Positions 1 through 11,631 of a DNA stretch of 64,000 nt are shown piece after piece (positions within the stretch are counted from its first letter, which is position 1; each line of letters starts with the position of its first letter). Source of the DNA: Platerodrilus igneus (taxonomy: Eukaryota > Arthropoda > Insecta > Coleoptera > Lycidae); assembly GCA_036346225.1 (NCBI GenBank), contig JARFIW010001740.1, positions 248,001-312,000 on the forward strand, written 5' to 3'. Both the position numbers and the translations under genes were made by a program. Under the pieces are notes generated by a model. The model worked only from the letters and a program-made list of their open reading frames with translations, did no database searches and had not been told where the DNA came from.

Positions 1-545
1 CCAATTGGAATATGTTTAATCAAAGCCTGTGTACTCGAATCAATGTTATCTAACAAATACATGAATTTCTGAATTGGCAACAATCTATCATTCTCATGAA
101 CCAATTTTTCAAAAACTGATCGAAAACATTCCTAACTGACAATCTTACCGGAAAAGCGAATTATTTTTAACAAAGGCAGGGGGAGGTTACCACTAACGGG
201 AACAACATCATGCGGTCCTGTAGCTGACATACCCATGACCGGTTTAACATCTTTCGCGAATTCCACTTTAAATTTAGCAGCGAAAATTTTAATTTCCGTA
301 ACTAGATTACCTATCTCTATCCTCAAAGCACGATACTCCTCTAATTCCACCGACTCTTCCAACACGACCGTCTGACACAAAAGTTTAAAATCTGATTCGA
401 CTTCTTTCGCAGAATCCAACCAAACGTCTATCACACAACAATTATTTTCCGCTCTACCAATTTCTCTCATGTTATCAAGAATACTATTTAATCTACTCCA
501 CACTGTTTTAGCTTCTAAAATAATCGTTTCCTATTTATTACTCAT
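1..545 (-). pseudogene. BEL gag, N-terminal part, broken
   Basis: The start codon is at 545-543 on the minus strand and matches the gag start at 23899 in BEL copy 2. The fifth codon, leucine TTG in copy 2, is TAG here, so translation would stop at once. The downstream frame (503-132) gives a helical gag segment of about 123 residues nearly identical to copy 2, then goes out of frame. The sequence continues to the window edge. No catalytic domain lies in this part. It is a dead copy of a retroelement structural protein. Confidence 0.8.
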
Positions 546-808
546 TTTGAATATTAAATAACAAGCATAAATTATCTATGTTATAAAAATGACGAAATTT
601 CAATTATATTAATATTTGAAAGCGACTCCAAGTTTGTAGGTAAGGAATAACGAAATTTTATTGAAGTAAACAAACACAAGTGTTTACAACCTGCACCGAA
701 CGACGAATTATTCACGCACCAATCACGTGATTACGAATACAACCGACACCAACGACAGCTGCACTATACCCTGACGGTACAAAGTTCATTATCTACACTG
801 TTAACGAT

Positions 809-826
809 ATCCGGCTCGAAGGACCA
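809..826 (-). promoter_or_regulatory. Primer-binding site complementary to tRNA-Tyr
   Basis: The minus strand reads TGGTCCTTCGAGCCGGAT two bases after the LTR end. This is complementary to CCA plus the acceptor and T-arm 3' strand of metazoan tRNA-Tyr, as I remember that tRNA. The matching site in copy 2 (23616-23633) is the same in position but has several substitutions. Confidence 0.75.
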
Positions 827-828
827 AA

Positions 829-1387
829 TGTACATACCTATGAGGTTGTAGCTAGAATATAGCAAGTTACATACCTGGAGATATTATCGAAGGACGAAAT
901 TTGCTGGTCCAACGATTGATAACCAACGAATTCTGTGGACTGTATGTATAAGATGTGTTAGTGCTTCCTCTGCAAGCCGAGACGAAATATCCATTGACCG
1001 ACAAGTTTTGTTATAACTTACAAAGTTCGCACTATTATGACCATAAATAGCACTTGTGTAATTACACCCTTCATTCCAAACACTACACGAATATTAATGT
1101 TTTACATAACGAACCATAAACGAGCTTCGAAAACATACCGAATTGTATGCTGCTTTAATAACGTCTTCACGTTTCAAACGATTAACTACGACTGTCGTTC
1201 TTACACTCTATTTAGGGGTGCAGGCAGGTCAAAACAAGTTTCTACCGGTTTGAACCTGATCACGCGTAACCTTCGTGATAAAAGGGGTGAGGTATTCAGG
1301 ATGCATATTTCCAATGTCTACATTAATAGGATACAGGAGCGAGTCGTCTTCAAATTAAACTTAATAAAATAATAAAAAGACCGAACA
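829..1387 (-). repeat. 5' LTR of BEL copy 1
   Basis: On the minus strand it begins with TGTTCGGTC and ends with TGTACA, giving the usual TG...CA ends. It aligns along its length with the LTRs at 23052-23614 and 29167-29727. Those carry a proven target-site duplication, so this border is inferred from them. Confidence 0.85.
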
Positions 1388-2092
1388 ACCGGTTACGCTC
1401 CCAACCACCTTAAATAATTTACAATCATCTGCAAATGATATGAACTTGCTGTAGAAAAGAGACAGGCTAAGGTCATTTACAAGTCTAAATAGAAGGCGTC
1501 CTAAATGTGTCCCCGTGGCGCTCCTAATAAAACTTATAGCATCTGAAATAAGTTTTTTAATCTTTATCAACAAGGACCTGTCGCTATGATAACTCCTTAG
1601 CCATTAAAGTAAGTAATACGGAAATCTCATTGCTTTCAATTTTCCCTGATTGATTTTATCGAAGTCATTTATATTGAAGGTGTATATCTTGAATCAACTT
1701 GTAATCTATTCTCCAAAACGGGGGTATTTGTATTTTAACAGACGAGTAGATTGGAAACTGTCAATCTTCTCTGAATGAACCCATGTTGGTTATTACATGT
1801 TAATTTACTACAATACCAATTTAAGTACACAATTAATAACCTATCAAGTAGTTTAGGTATGGTAGACATTAAAATTTGCTGATAATTGCTAATATCCTCT
1901 TTGCTATCATTTTTAAAAATAGGTATGACATATGTGTGCCATATTGATGGAAATTTCTGAAGTTGAAATAATAAATTTAATAAGAATTGAAGCGACTTAC
2001 ATAGAGTAAAAATACATTTTTTTAGAAAGATCGGCGGTATTCGTCCCATTGGGATATGATGACAATCTATCGGAAAAGGATATAATAACCTA
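1388..2092 (-). pseudogene. LINE reverse-transcriptase fragment (Jockey-like)
   Basis: Two minus-strand frames (2115-1735 and 1573-1361) give decayed but recognisable non-LTR reverse-transcriptase blocks. The first has the pattern of the N-terminal RT blocks: an I-P-x-F-L-K start, then VIPIFKND, SNY and IPKLLDRL, then an NQHGF motif. The second has a 'THLGRLLF' block followed by the catalytic FADD box in 'FISFADDCKLF'. Frameshifts and stops separate the blocks. The low side is cut by BEL copy 1 and the high side meets SINE units. Both ends of the LINE are missing. The Jockey-like assignment rests on motif style only. Confidence 0.7.
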
Positions 2093-2962
2093 CTTTTGAT
2101 TTTCCAGTGATCCACCCGAATGTACTACATTGGCCAGGAAGCGATTTTTTTTACCTGGATTTGAAATTTACCAAACCCTTGATATTCCGAGCAATGTAGG
2201 GATTTTCAATGTGCATGATAACAATCGCATACGAAACTTATATTTTACCTCTCATTCGAATGAAAACATTTTTATGAAAAATGCTTGCCTAACATTTTTC
2301 ATGCGGTTCTGTTCGGGAATCGAACCTGGTAGTTTGGGATCAGCAGTCATATGTAAACCTGCCTAATTCACGCCACCACGGGTTTGTAATTCCCTAAATT
2401 TGATTTTTCAGTGCTTCACACAAAGGTACTATATTGGCCAGGAAGCCGACCCCTTGCAATTTCAAGCAAGATACGGATCTTGAACGTGCATGACAACACT
2501 CACTTGGGGCCTACATTTTATCTCTCAACTGAATGAAGGCATATTTTTGTGGAAAATGCTTGCCTAATATTTTTCAAGCAGTCTTGTGTTGGAAATCGAA
2601 CTTGGCAACTTAGAATTGTTAATCATTCGTAAACGTATCTAACCCACCAAGCTGCCCTGGTTTTTGATACCCCCTACCTTTGATTTTCCGATCCTCCACT
2701 TCAAGGTACTGCATTGACCACAGAGCAAATTTTTTTTGTATTTGGAAATTTTGAATTTTACCCAACTCTTGTTATTCCAGGCAAGGTAGGGATCTTTAAC
2801 ATGCATGAGAACACACACACACACCGGACCTACATTTTACATATCATCTGAACGAGGGTGTATTTATATGACAAATGCCTGCCTTTCATTTATCAAGCAC
2901 TCTGTGTCGAATATTGAATCTGTGACCTTGAGATCAGTAGTTATATGCGAATCTGTCTGATC
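2093..2962 (-). repeat. Three tandem tRNA-derived SINE units
   Basis: Units at about 2093-2394, 2395-2678 and 2679-2962 each begin (plus-strand view) with a 'tttgattttcc' block, then 'tactacattggccagg', then a 'gtagggatctttaa' block. Each ends in the reverse complement of a tRNA-like head with a B-box (GGTTCGATTCC in the best copy). The SINE at 53668-53972 is homologous throughout and has an 11-bp target-site duplication. Head-to-tail SINE units with no obvious spacer are unusual. All three are diverged. No protein is encoded. Confidence 0.75.
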
Positions 2963-3667
2963 CACAGAACTGCCATTTGAATGAGGTACCTCTGAAATGA
3001 GCAAATTAAATGCATCGTTAGGTTCTACAATTACTCTTTTTGATATTTCAGAATAGGAAGTCATTGGCGATAAATCTGACAAAGATGGATAATGAGTCAT
3101 TATTTCAATGTTGTTACTTGTCAAAATTCGACGGTTCATTGCATTGTGTGCATGCTAGCATTATCCTGAGGAATAATGATTCACCGGTTTACATGTTTTT
3201 GATTTCGGCAAACAATTGTAGTATACCACTCTGCATTAATTCTCCTTCCATCTTTAGTACAACAATTGGAACATGGCCCATTTTTTCGAAAAAAATAAGC
3301 AACCATTTTTTTAAACACTTTGTGACACTACTTTTGTTTGTTAGGTTTACTTTTAAACACCCGTACAGTTGATTGCTATTTAGTTTCAAGCTGAGTTGTA
3401 TAATTTCATGAGGACATATGTTTCGATGTTATATACAGAATTTGAACAATCTTTGCTCTTTTTTAATATTTCCTTGTACCACTTGACATGTGCCTATTTT
3501 TGCAAGTGTTTCAAATTGTGAAGAATCCATCAACTGCACAGCTTCTCAACATGGAACTGATTGCAAAATATTTTTTTCCGCAATACCTCTATATTTCACA
3601 AAACAAATCCAGTAAAATCATGTCACACGCAGCATTGATATTCTTCGCAACAACAGATTGCATAGAC
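2963..3667 (-). pseudogene. Mariner transposase relic (SETMAR/irritans type)
   Basis: Read on the minus strand through several frames, the DNA gives the order of a mariner transposase: 'ETKQQSTV', a segment like 'KKMVAYFFRKNG', 'INAEWYTTIV', 'DNASMHT' (second catalytic Asp block), 'EFLTSNNIEIMTH' and 'SLSDLSPM' (the diverged Y-S-P-D-L-A-P block). It continues to a C-terminal 'EVPHSNG' block. The third catalytic Asp region is disrupted, and there are many stops and frameshifts. Terminal inverted repeats were not found. A SINE array abuts the 3' side and a LINE tail the 5' side. It is an old, dead copy. Confidence 0.7.
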
Positions 3668-3760
3668 TTTTTTTTTATTATAATAAAGAACTTTACAGGA
3701 GCATTGTCTCCTAGTGGAGTCGCACTTTAATACAAATGCTGTACATAAAATTATCTAATA
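3668..3760 (-). repeat. Probable LINE 3' tail
   Basis: On the minus strand a small hairpin region (GGAGACAATGCTCC type) is followed by TTCTTTATTATAATAAA and an A run, as at the 3' end of a retroposed LINE. It abuts the mariner relic. The upstream LINE body cannot be recognised, so the call is tentative. Confidence 0.35.
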
Positions 3761-4485
3761 TTACAAAATAAAACTTGAAAAGCATCTTGTGTAATGCGAA
3801 ATATACAGCAGAGTTCTTATATAAACTACTGGAACCTTTGTCAACATTGTCAACAAACGTTTGTATTCCATGCTTGAATTTTTTGAATCATGTTAAACAC
3901 ATAGTTTTGGATGATGCTTTATCTTCAAATAATGAATAAATTTTCCACACAATGCTGTGGTATTAAACCATAGCAAAGATCATAAAATAATCATCACTAG
4001 AAAATCATGAGTCGCATTTTCCATTTTTACGCATAAATATTATTTCGTTAATTTTTGTTAAATCAAAACTGTTAGGTTTTAAATGGAAATTTATTAAAAT
4101 AACGATTGCATAATACTGACAGTACAAAGTGTACCAGATTTTGCAAATCTTAGCTTTGTATGTAGCTTGTATAACAAACAACCAGCTTTAATTGAACTTA
4201 ATCAAAATTAAGATCTAGCAAATACATAGAAATCGGACAATTATTTTGGAACAAAGAGAGTAATCTTAGCAGAACAAAACTATTAAAATTAACAGTTTGT
4301 GATTTATTGAAAAAATGATTGAAATGGATGATATAAGGAATGTTAAATTATAAAGATTTCAACATTAATCACCTTAAAGCAAACATATAATTAGGTAGAT
4401 AAAAAAAATTGTTTTCATTTTTTGTATAACCAACCTCATGAATAAAATTTTATGTCATGTAATTATAATGTGTATCTATTTTCAG
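3761..4485 (+). other. SF3B1: SF3B1 upstream intron, 3' end
   Basis: No gene is seen in this stretch. It ends with a pyrimidine-rich tract and a TTTTCAG acceptor at 4479-4485 that opens the first SF3B1 exon in the window. The rest is plain AT-rich sequence. Confidence 0.6.
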
Positions 4486-5653
4486 GTCCCGTTGGGACGA
4501 AACACCTTCAGCTCAATTAACTCCTTCATCATCGATGACACCTGGTGGAATGACTCCTCAAACACCTCATGGAACTCCAACTCATACGACACCAATGTTA
4601 ACACCGGGAGGGTCAACACCTGTTGGAAATAAAGCAATGGCTATGGCAACTCCTACACCAGGTCATTTAGCTAGTATGACACCTGAACAACTACAAGCAT
4701 ATAGGTGGGAAAGAGAGATTGATGAACGTAATAGACCATATAGCGATGAAGAATTAGATGCAATGTTCCCACCTGGATACAAAGTGCTACCACCTCCTGC
4801 TGGTTATATACCCATTCGTACACCTGCACGTAAATTAACAGCTACTCCAACACCAGTTGTGGGCAGTACCCCACAAGGGTTCTTCATACAACAAGAAGAT
4901 CAAACTGCTAAATACTTGGACAACCAGCCCAAAGGCCAAAATTTGCCATTTATGAAACCTGAAGATGCTCAGTATTTTGATAAATTACTTGTTGATGTTG
5001 ACGAAGAAGCGCTTAGCCCTGAAGAACAAAAAGAACGAAAAATTATGAAGCTTTTGTTAAAAATAAAGAATGGAACTCCACCAATGCGAAAGGCAGCATT
5101 AAGACAAATTACCGATAAGGCACGGGAATTTGGAGCTGGTCCACTGTTTAATCAAATATTACCGCTGCTTATGAGTCCTACACTGGAAGATCAAGAACGG
5201 CATTTACTTGTAAAGGTTATTGACCGAATATTATACAAACTGGATGATTTGGTTAGACCTTATGTTCACAAAATATTGGTCGTTATTGAACCTTTACTTA
5301 TTGATGAAGATTATTATGCACGTGTTGAAGGACGAGAAATTATATCTAACCTTGCCAAAGCTGCTGGATTAGCTACAATGATTTCTACTATGCGTCCCGA
5401 TATTGATAATATTGATGAATATGTTCGTAACACAACTGCTCGTGCATTTGCTGTAGTTGCATCTGCTTTAGGTATTCCTTCATTACTGCCATTTTTGAAA
5501 GCTGTATGTCGCTCCAAGAAGTCTTGGCAGGCTAGGCATACTGGTATTAAAATTGTACAACAAATAGCAATTCTTATGGGTTGTGCTATTTTACCACATT
5601 TAAAATCTCTTGTGGAAATTATTGAGCATGGATTGGTTGATGAACAACAAAAG
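4486..5653 (+). CDS. SF3B1: SF3B1 internal exon (splicing factor 3B subunit 1)
   Basis: SF3B1 is the HEAT-repeat core of SF3b in the U2 snRNP. It holds the branch-point helix and acts in the nucleus. This 1168-bp exon begins with the last base of a split codon and encodes 389 residues. In order they are an S-R-W-D-E-T-P repeat, a Thr/Pro-rich tract of T-P motifs (CDK-type phosphorylation sites in the family), the conserved '[19 protein letters not shown]' segment, '[13 protein letters not shown]', and the first HEAT repeats ending in 'HGLVDEQQK'. Identity to animal SF3B1 is very high. The acceptor is TTTTCAG and the donor AAG/gtttgt. The frame continues exactly into 35842. Residues before this, about 300 in other animals, lie outside the window. 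No ATG is expected in this exon. Confidence 0.97.
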
Positions 5654-7039
5654 GTTTGTATTTATACTTTTATTTTTATTTTATTTTGACCTATTTTCTA
5701 CTGTGAGTAAGCGGGAGAACTACACCTGAAAAGTTAGAATGCTTCTAAAACCTGTTGCAAGCAAAATAGAGATCTATAACCAATATATGCACAAAGAGTC
5801 GTTAATGAAAGTGCCTATGATTATTTCATACAAACTCTTAGATGCATATTGAAAATTATCATCTGATAGGCATGCTTCTGTACTAGTTTGTCTATTATTT
5901 AGTATGCATTATATTTTCATCGAGTGTGCTAGTGTTAAATTGTGCTTGTTACAAGCTTGTAAATAAAAATAAACGAAGCTTTGAAAGATAAAAATTACCG
6001 GTAATATAAATTCATATTATATAATGGCAAAAACTGTAGTAGTTGTTCTTATTAAACGTGGCTTTTTATGCCTTCTATACAAAAAATCTTAGCAGTTTAT
6101 AAATATTGCTGTAATTTGTTAAATTTTGATATCGGCTTGTTAAGTACTAGACATAATTTTTAAAAATTATTTTAAGACTAAATTCTTGAAAAAAATAGGG
6201 GTGAGGGTTTAGAAGAGATGGATAAGTTGAATGATTCAACTTTACCCAAAACATACATGTTAATCCCTCTTAATAAGGGCAACTGTGAAACTGATACGGA
6301 CTCTGTGGGTGGGTGGGTGTGTGCATGTGAGAGTGAGATACCTTGTGCAAATTAATCGTTGGTGTATACCTTAAAATACTGAAATTTGTACTTTATTAGA
6401 ATACAAATTGATCATTAAGAAAGCAGTTGTGATTAATTTTTCAGTGTATAAATGATAACTGATACGAGTTTTCATCCTAAGCCATAAATACAAAGCTAGT
6501 CATTTCATATGCATTTATACAAAACAAACTTTCTGTATATTCGCTTCATTTATCGTAAAAACAATATCATTTGCAAAGCATGGGAAATACAGTTGTAGGC
6601 CTTTATTATGTAATTAAATTCAATTTGAGTTTCAAACAAAACATTTTAATTCTAGAATCTTCATTGTTAATAAACAAGTACGTCAGTTATTAAGAAATGT
6701 TTTTAAACGTCATTAAAAGCTAACTATTTCTCGTAAATAGATGAATGCTCCTATACAAAGAAACCTGCGATTATTAAAATGCATTAGAATTGATAAGAAA
6801 TATTTTTAATAGTGTTCCATAGTACAATAAGACAGAAAGTGACAGCAAACATTAACTCAGTGTTAGAAGAGGATCGATGACTTTTTACTATGCTCATGTC
6901 ATATCGACTGCAGTAACTTGACACTAATTAGATCATTAAAACCATGTAATCCTTACATCATCTCGGAATGTTATGTTTGGAATGGTTGAGGAAGGATCTG
7001 GAAAATGACGTATATTAATGTTATTTTGAAAAAGTAATA
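5654..7039 (+). other. SF3B1 intron sequence without recognisable gene
   Basis: This is the start of the 30-kb intron. It is AT-rich, with a short GT-rich run near 6305-6330. I see no coding homology, RNA gene or clear transposon border here. Confidence 0.5.
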
Positions 7040-7431
7040 TAATGTATTTTATATGGTTAAAATTATATTAATTCTTTCTATACGTTAATGTAAAAATTCA
7101 ATATCACGACCATAAGAAAAAAAGTTGACTATCGCACAAAAGAAACTGACGAATTTGGAAAATTTTGTACACCACTATTAAATGCAGAATTAGGCCTTAT
7201 CATACCATACCAAATTTTATCATTTTAACTGAAAAAACAACGAAGTTATTAAGGAAAGTTGTAAATCGCAAAATTTGTATTTTGGGCGATACCTAGCAAT
7301 TTATGCATAACATTTACAATTCAAGGTTGGCTCTGGAATGCCCTCATAAGTAGGTAACTTTTGTCTAATTTAACCACCACTTATGGTTCAAGAAATCCCT
7401 ATAGTGTGCAATTAATAGGTGGACATTAGTT
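7040..7431. repeat. Relic end of the long-TIR DD41D mariner family
   Basis: The order of blocks (TTCTATACGTTAATGTAAAAA, a GTTGACTATCGC block, CATACCAAATTT, CTCATAAGTAGGTAAC, TTTAACCACCACT, TATAGTGTGCAATTAA, GTGGACA) matches the right terminal repeat at 16437-16885. It is strongly diverged and lacks the transposase and the other end. Confidence 0.8.
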
Positions 7432-8674
7432 TTACGTCATTAAATTTAGGAGGTTCAATAGCTATACAAAAAACTTATAAGACATTTTACTTTTGGGCTG
7501 CTTTTTAAATGCCCGATCTAGGTCAACTTATTTAAAGTTTTAGGACTGCTGTTTTGTCATATGTTTTCTTGTGAAATACTTACCTATATATAAGTGCTAT
7601 CCTGAATCACAACACCCACATGTAATGATTTCACAATAAGTGTTCGAAATTTTCACCGTATCTGCAAGTCCGTTGTTGGTATAATTCTTGGGTTATCGTA
7701 TTTTCAAAAAACACTCATTAATCTACTAACGCGACAAAACACTCCAATTACCTATATCCAATTACAATTTTAAGTCTCAACACTGCATTTAAATGTATTA
7801 CCTAAGCCATAATAGAATAATTATAACAAGATATGACACTCGGGGTTTTCAGAAAGACCAAATTTCTTTGCGGATGTCTAAAATCTGCCATTATTTTGTT
7901 GGTATATCCATAGAATAATAATATGCTCACGCTAGCGTAGCGTATTATTTTTCTGTGGTATATCCTTCAACCTTCCTTTAGTTTATCGTACTGTTCGTGT
8001 TCTAAGTTGTAATTTCACTTCAATAGGTTTCTTTATTACGTTGGAGCCTAAATTATGCAGTTTTACATACAATAATCAATTAAAATATTTAAAGTAATTT
8101 CTAACTCAACGTTTTTAAATTTCCTGCTGCACCTGTATACCTACAGAATAATGGGTGAAGGTCATATATTTTTGGTACATGGAAAGCAATGTAATTTATG
8201 AAGAGTGTCATTTCTTAAACGTATTATTATTCTATGCCTAAGCACATAGATGAAGCACACAACTGTAACCCTACTTACGAGCTATGTAATGAAGTACATT
8301 CAACAAGTAGGATATCGTATTCTGCATAAACGCTGAATTGTAATAAACGCATCAGGAACGTCGGGAACCAAATACAGAGAACCGTATCATCATTATGGAA
8401 TATTTTTTGTTGTGATTATTATTTAAACATGCGAATTTTTGAAAAAAATTTAAAGTTTTTTTCAGTAGTAGCTAAAGTACATTGCGTTATTTCGTTTGGC
8501 AGCAAAAATACACTCTGTTTCACTAATTTAAGTTTGCTGGTCATAACTTAATTGGTCGACTTTAAATCATGTGGGTGCTCAGTTCACGAATTTGTAATTT
8601 TTGTGGGGTCACCTTTCGTTTGGTTAATGCATAGAGACAACAAATGTGTATAATTTATTTACATTGGCTGCAAG

Positions 8675-8676
<2 letters not shown>
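7432..8676. other. Intron sequence, no gene recognised
   Basis: This is AT-rich intron sequence. The only structured item I see is the small palindrome at 7900-7965, listed separately. No ORF has homology that I can recognise. Confidence 0.5.
7900..7965. repeat. 46-bp palindrome flanked by a 10-bp direct repeat
   Basis: Direct repeats TGGTATATCC lie at 7900-7909 and 7956-7965. Between them is an imperfect palindrome centred on GCTAGC near 7933, with AATAAT/ATTATT outer arms. The layout resembles a minimal insertion with target-site duplication or an excision footprint. Its family is unknown. Confidence 0.6.

Positions 8677-8723
<47 letters not shown>
8677..8723. repeat. (AT)n microsatellite
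   Basis: An uninterrupted AT dinucleotide run of about 47 bp sits directly downstream (minus-strand sense) of the protein disulfide isomerase retrocopy. It may have grown from the retrocopy's A-rich tail. Confidence 0.95.
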
Positions 8724-8726
<3 letters not shown>

Positions 8727-8739
8727 ACATAAAATGTGA

Positions 8740-10141
8740 AAACAATTAATCTGAAAAGAAAACGAACAAAAATATGTCAGTACTACAATTACAATTCATC
8801 TTGCCGTGCAGTATCATCATCTTCAGTCTCTTCTTCAACTGGCTCTTCTGCTGCACCATCCTCAACACTGACTCTACAAACTTAGATAACCCTTCATAAG
8901 TCCTAGGACCATTGTAATCAATAACTTTGTTGTCTTCTTTCTTGTATAGTTTAATTGTAGGGAAGCTTGTAATACGAGTATGTTCGAGTTCATTTGCTGT
9001 GGAATCAATTTTAGCAATAACAACATCAACATTACTTTCAAAATACTCTGCAACTTTTTCATAAATAGGGACCAACTGTTTACAATGACCACACCATGGA
9101 GCATAAAATTCTACAAGGATGTCCTTGGATTTATCTAATACAACTTCATCGAAATTGCTTGCAATAAGAACACGCACGCGTTGTTTATTTCAATCTTCAG
9201 GAAGTTCTTGACTTAATAAATGTTGTTTAAGCTCACCTTTTAAGAACTTATCTACAAATGTAGTTATGCTTTCAGCATCAAGTTCGGACGATTCAGGTTT
9301 GAATTTTGACATTTCTTCCTCAAGTTTAATAATACGTGCAGTGGGAACCTCTTCTTTTTTAATTCCAAAGAATTCTAAAATTCGCTGGTGGTCTTCCTCC
9401 TCTACATCGATTGTAACAAACAAAATTTTAGATTTGTAAGGTTTGGCTACAGAACGAGCAGCGGATACAATAGCACTGGTTTTGTCATCACTTTTAGATA
9501 CAAAGATGAGTAAATGGCTCTTAATTTGACCTCCAAAGATCTTAGGTGCCGTTTCATGATTGAATTCTACGAGGTTTGGTAGCGACTCTGATGTAACAAA
9601 ACTTTTGATGTTCTGTTCAGTATGTTCACCTTCAAAAATGGATTTTCCTTCGTCGAACTGTTTAAATAAGACAATAGAACCACATGTAGCTTCATATTCC
9701 TTGTAAATTGCTTCGTCAGAAGTGATTCCGAACTGATAATCATCGACAGCATTAGCAACAGATAAATAAGCTTTAGCTTTATCTGAAGTTTGATCTGAGA
9801 AGAAACCAACAACTGCAACTTTATTTTCTTCAATAAATTGTTTAGCTTCCTCGACTGTCTTAAGCTCTTTAGCTGCAGGACGTTTTCTTTTCAAGCCAAG
9901 CTACTATTTGGGCAGCATCACGTCCTCCTGAATAATCAATAGGCTGTCCATTTCTAAAGAATTTAAGGGTAGGATAACCTTTGACATCATATTCCTTAGC
10001 AAGATCTTCCTCTTCGGTAGCATCAATTTTACCAAGCTTTATCTTTGACTCTTTGTCTGTTAATTCTTTTGCAGCTTTGGAATATTCTGGTGCAAGGGCT
10101 TTACAAAGTCCAAACCATGGTGCATCGTCATAGCAAGCAAA
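8740..10141 (-). pseudogene. Protein disulfide isomerase (P4HB-like) processed retrocopy
   Basis: The minus strand encodes, without introns, most of a PDI: the thioredoxin-like a domain from its active site onward, the b and b' domains, the a' domain with intact 'APWCGHCK', and an acidic tail ending in the ER-retention tetrapeptide QDEL near 8788. Parent PDIs oxidise and isomerise disulfides in the ER. Damage is clear. The first active site reads 'APWFGLCK', so one catalytic Cys is lost. There is a frameshift near 9890, a Trp-to-stop change near 9190 and a frameshift near 8875. A 3' UTR-like AT-rich stretch follows. The 5' side is fused directly to a TAF1 fragment, so the signal peptide and first half of domain a are absent. 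It is a dead retrocopy, not a gene. Confidence 0.92.
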
Positions 10142-10504
10142 ATTTTTAAAAATTTGATCTATATCAACCAAAAATTCTTCACGAGTATGGTATTTTTTTT
10201 GGTGCAAGTTATCTCGAATTGACTGTAAATCCATGGGTCGTTGGATAATATTTTGATAGTGTTCGACTAAATTCGCATTAACAGGAAATAAGAATGGTTG
10301 TACATCTGGCATATCATGAAGTTCATTTAAGATTTCTTCAAGAATACTAGATAGTATAACAATTGGATCGGTTGTTCGTCTATTGGCAGGTTTATTATGT
10401 TTTGTCAGATAATCACAATGTAGTTCAGAATTAGGCGATACAGGTTTCTTGCATGCATTTTATCTCTAGGAACTTTCGAAACTAAGGTACTTCGTTTCAT
10501 TTCT
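10142..10504 (-). pseudogene. TAF1 bromodomain fragment, intronless
   Basis: On the minus strand the frame gives 'HCDYL', then '[19 protein letters not shown]', then a bromodomain start with '[18 protein letters not shown]', '[12 protein letters not shown]' and '[12 protein letters not shown]'. This order (HCDYL, R-R-T-D-P, first bromodomain) is typical of TAF1, the largest TFIID subunit. The conserved Asn region of the bromodomain is cut off where the sequence switches to PDI at about 10141. An in-frame stop lies upstream near 10446. It has no introns and is fused on both sides, so it is part of a chimeric retrocopy. Confidence 0.85.
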
Positions 10505-11631
10505 TCAGAATGCATTTGAGAATAGAACATATTCTTCTGCTTTTACAAGTGTTTTAGAGGATATACTGCACACCTTGGAATCGTTATATTCATGCCATAC
10601 AAATGAGTACGGGTGTCGACAGTATGCGATGTAATGGCCTTTCAAAGTAGTCCCACTGTGTTTCGATATTGCATACAGGTTATAATGACAATTTCCAAGA
10701 TTTGTTTCTGCAGCGTAGTGTCGCATATCTAGACCTTCTAATGGAAAATCTATAGGCGTAGTTAGCTTTCTTTGATATGTACCTGTAGGTGAAAACCGTT
10801 TTAGGTGTATCACTAATATTTTAGGAAACCTCTGTATGGACAGTGATTTGATGCATTTTCTCCTTTCTTTGCACTTAAAACATACCGGTTTTTCGTCGTC
10901 ATCCAATGTTTCAGGCCTAGTAAAATGATCTAGACAAAGCTGTAACGTTAAGCAGCCAGTGTGCTTAGGTATAGCTAGTGATAGATCCCAAAAGACTTCG
11001 AAAGTTACAGAAGAATGATTACAGTGTGTGCAACGTACTGTTGATTTTAACTGTCCAGCGAAAATATCAACAATTTTGGAATTGTTACTTCTTAAATATT
11101 GCTGCCAGGATTCATTACCTTTGTCAGAGTCACTTAATGGTTCATTTAATTTTGACAATATAGGAATTTGATTGGAGGTAACCTGATTAACGTCTTCATG
11201 AATACCATCTAGCAAGTACCGCATAAACTCTTGTGCGTCTTGTTGATAGAAGCCCATAAAACTAGGTGCAAATCGATGAAAGTGTGATTTCAAGTTATTA
11301 GTATTTATCACTTTGTCGAAAGTATCTTCAGACCACAGATCTTTTATTACTTGTGCAAAAGATTTAATTAAAGCTCCTTTCATGGTTGAAGTGCTAGTAT
11401 TGATATGCTTCAAAACGCATTATGTTTAATATATTCAAGTAATAATTTTGTATTTGAGAGGCACTGAACTATACAGTTTATAAAGCAAGTATTGCCAATA
11501 TTTTCCAATCCTTTTTTGCCTAAATTTGTAATTGTATTTGAAAAATCATTTAAGTTCTTAAAGTAAGGATCGAGTTGTGATGCATTAATTGTATGTTGGA
11601 GATGAGTAGATGTATTTGAAGAATGGCTCAA
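10505..11631 (-). pseudogene. Ubiquitin-specific protease (USP2/USP8-like) catalytic domain, retrocopy
   Basis: The minus strand encodes nearly a whole USP catalytic domain. The Cys box 'GLENIGNTCFINCIVQCLSN' is near 11520-11450, the 'GFYQQDAQEFMRYLLDGIHE' block near 11240, two zinc-binding CxxC pairs ('CTHC' and 'CFKC') follow, and the His box 'LKGHYIAYCRH' is near 10620. It ends with 'EEYVLFSNAF' and a stop. Such enzymes remove ubiquitin from substrates. One frameshift near 11410 separates the Cys box from the rest. No ATG precedes the Cys-box frame. The 5' side runs straight into the reverse-transcriptase element and the 3' side into TAF1. No introns are present. Confidence 0.9.

Larger units (their letters stand above)
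1..1387 (-). mobile_element. BEL/Pao LTR retrotransposon, copy 1 (5' LTR, PBS, gag start; runs off the window)
   Basis: This stretch is the reverse complement of the 5' part of the complete BEL element at 23052-29727. It carries an LTR at 829-1387, a tRNA-Tyr-type primer-binding site, an untranslated leader and the start of gag. The homology continues to base 1, so the rest of the element lies left of the window. Its right border at 1387/1388 interrupts a LINE reverse-transcriptase relic. The target-site duplication cannot be checked because the other end is outside the window. Confidence 0.9.

Noticed and set aside
8740..11631. Real USP, TAF1 and PDI host genes in an SF3B1 intron
   Set aside because: All three are intronless, truncated, abutted without promoters and carry frameshifts or stops. 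One PDI active site has lost a catalytic Cys.
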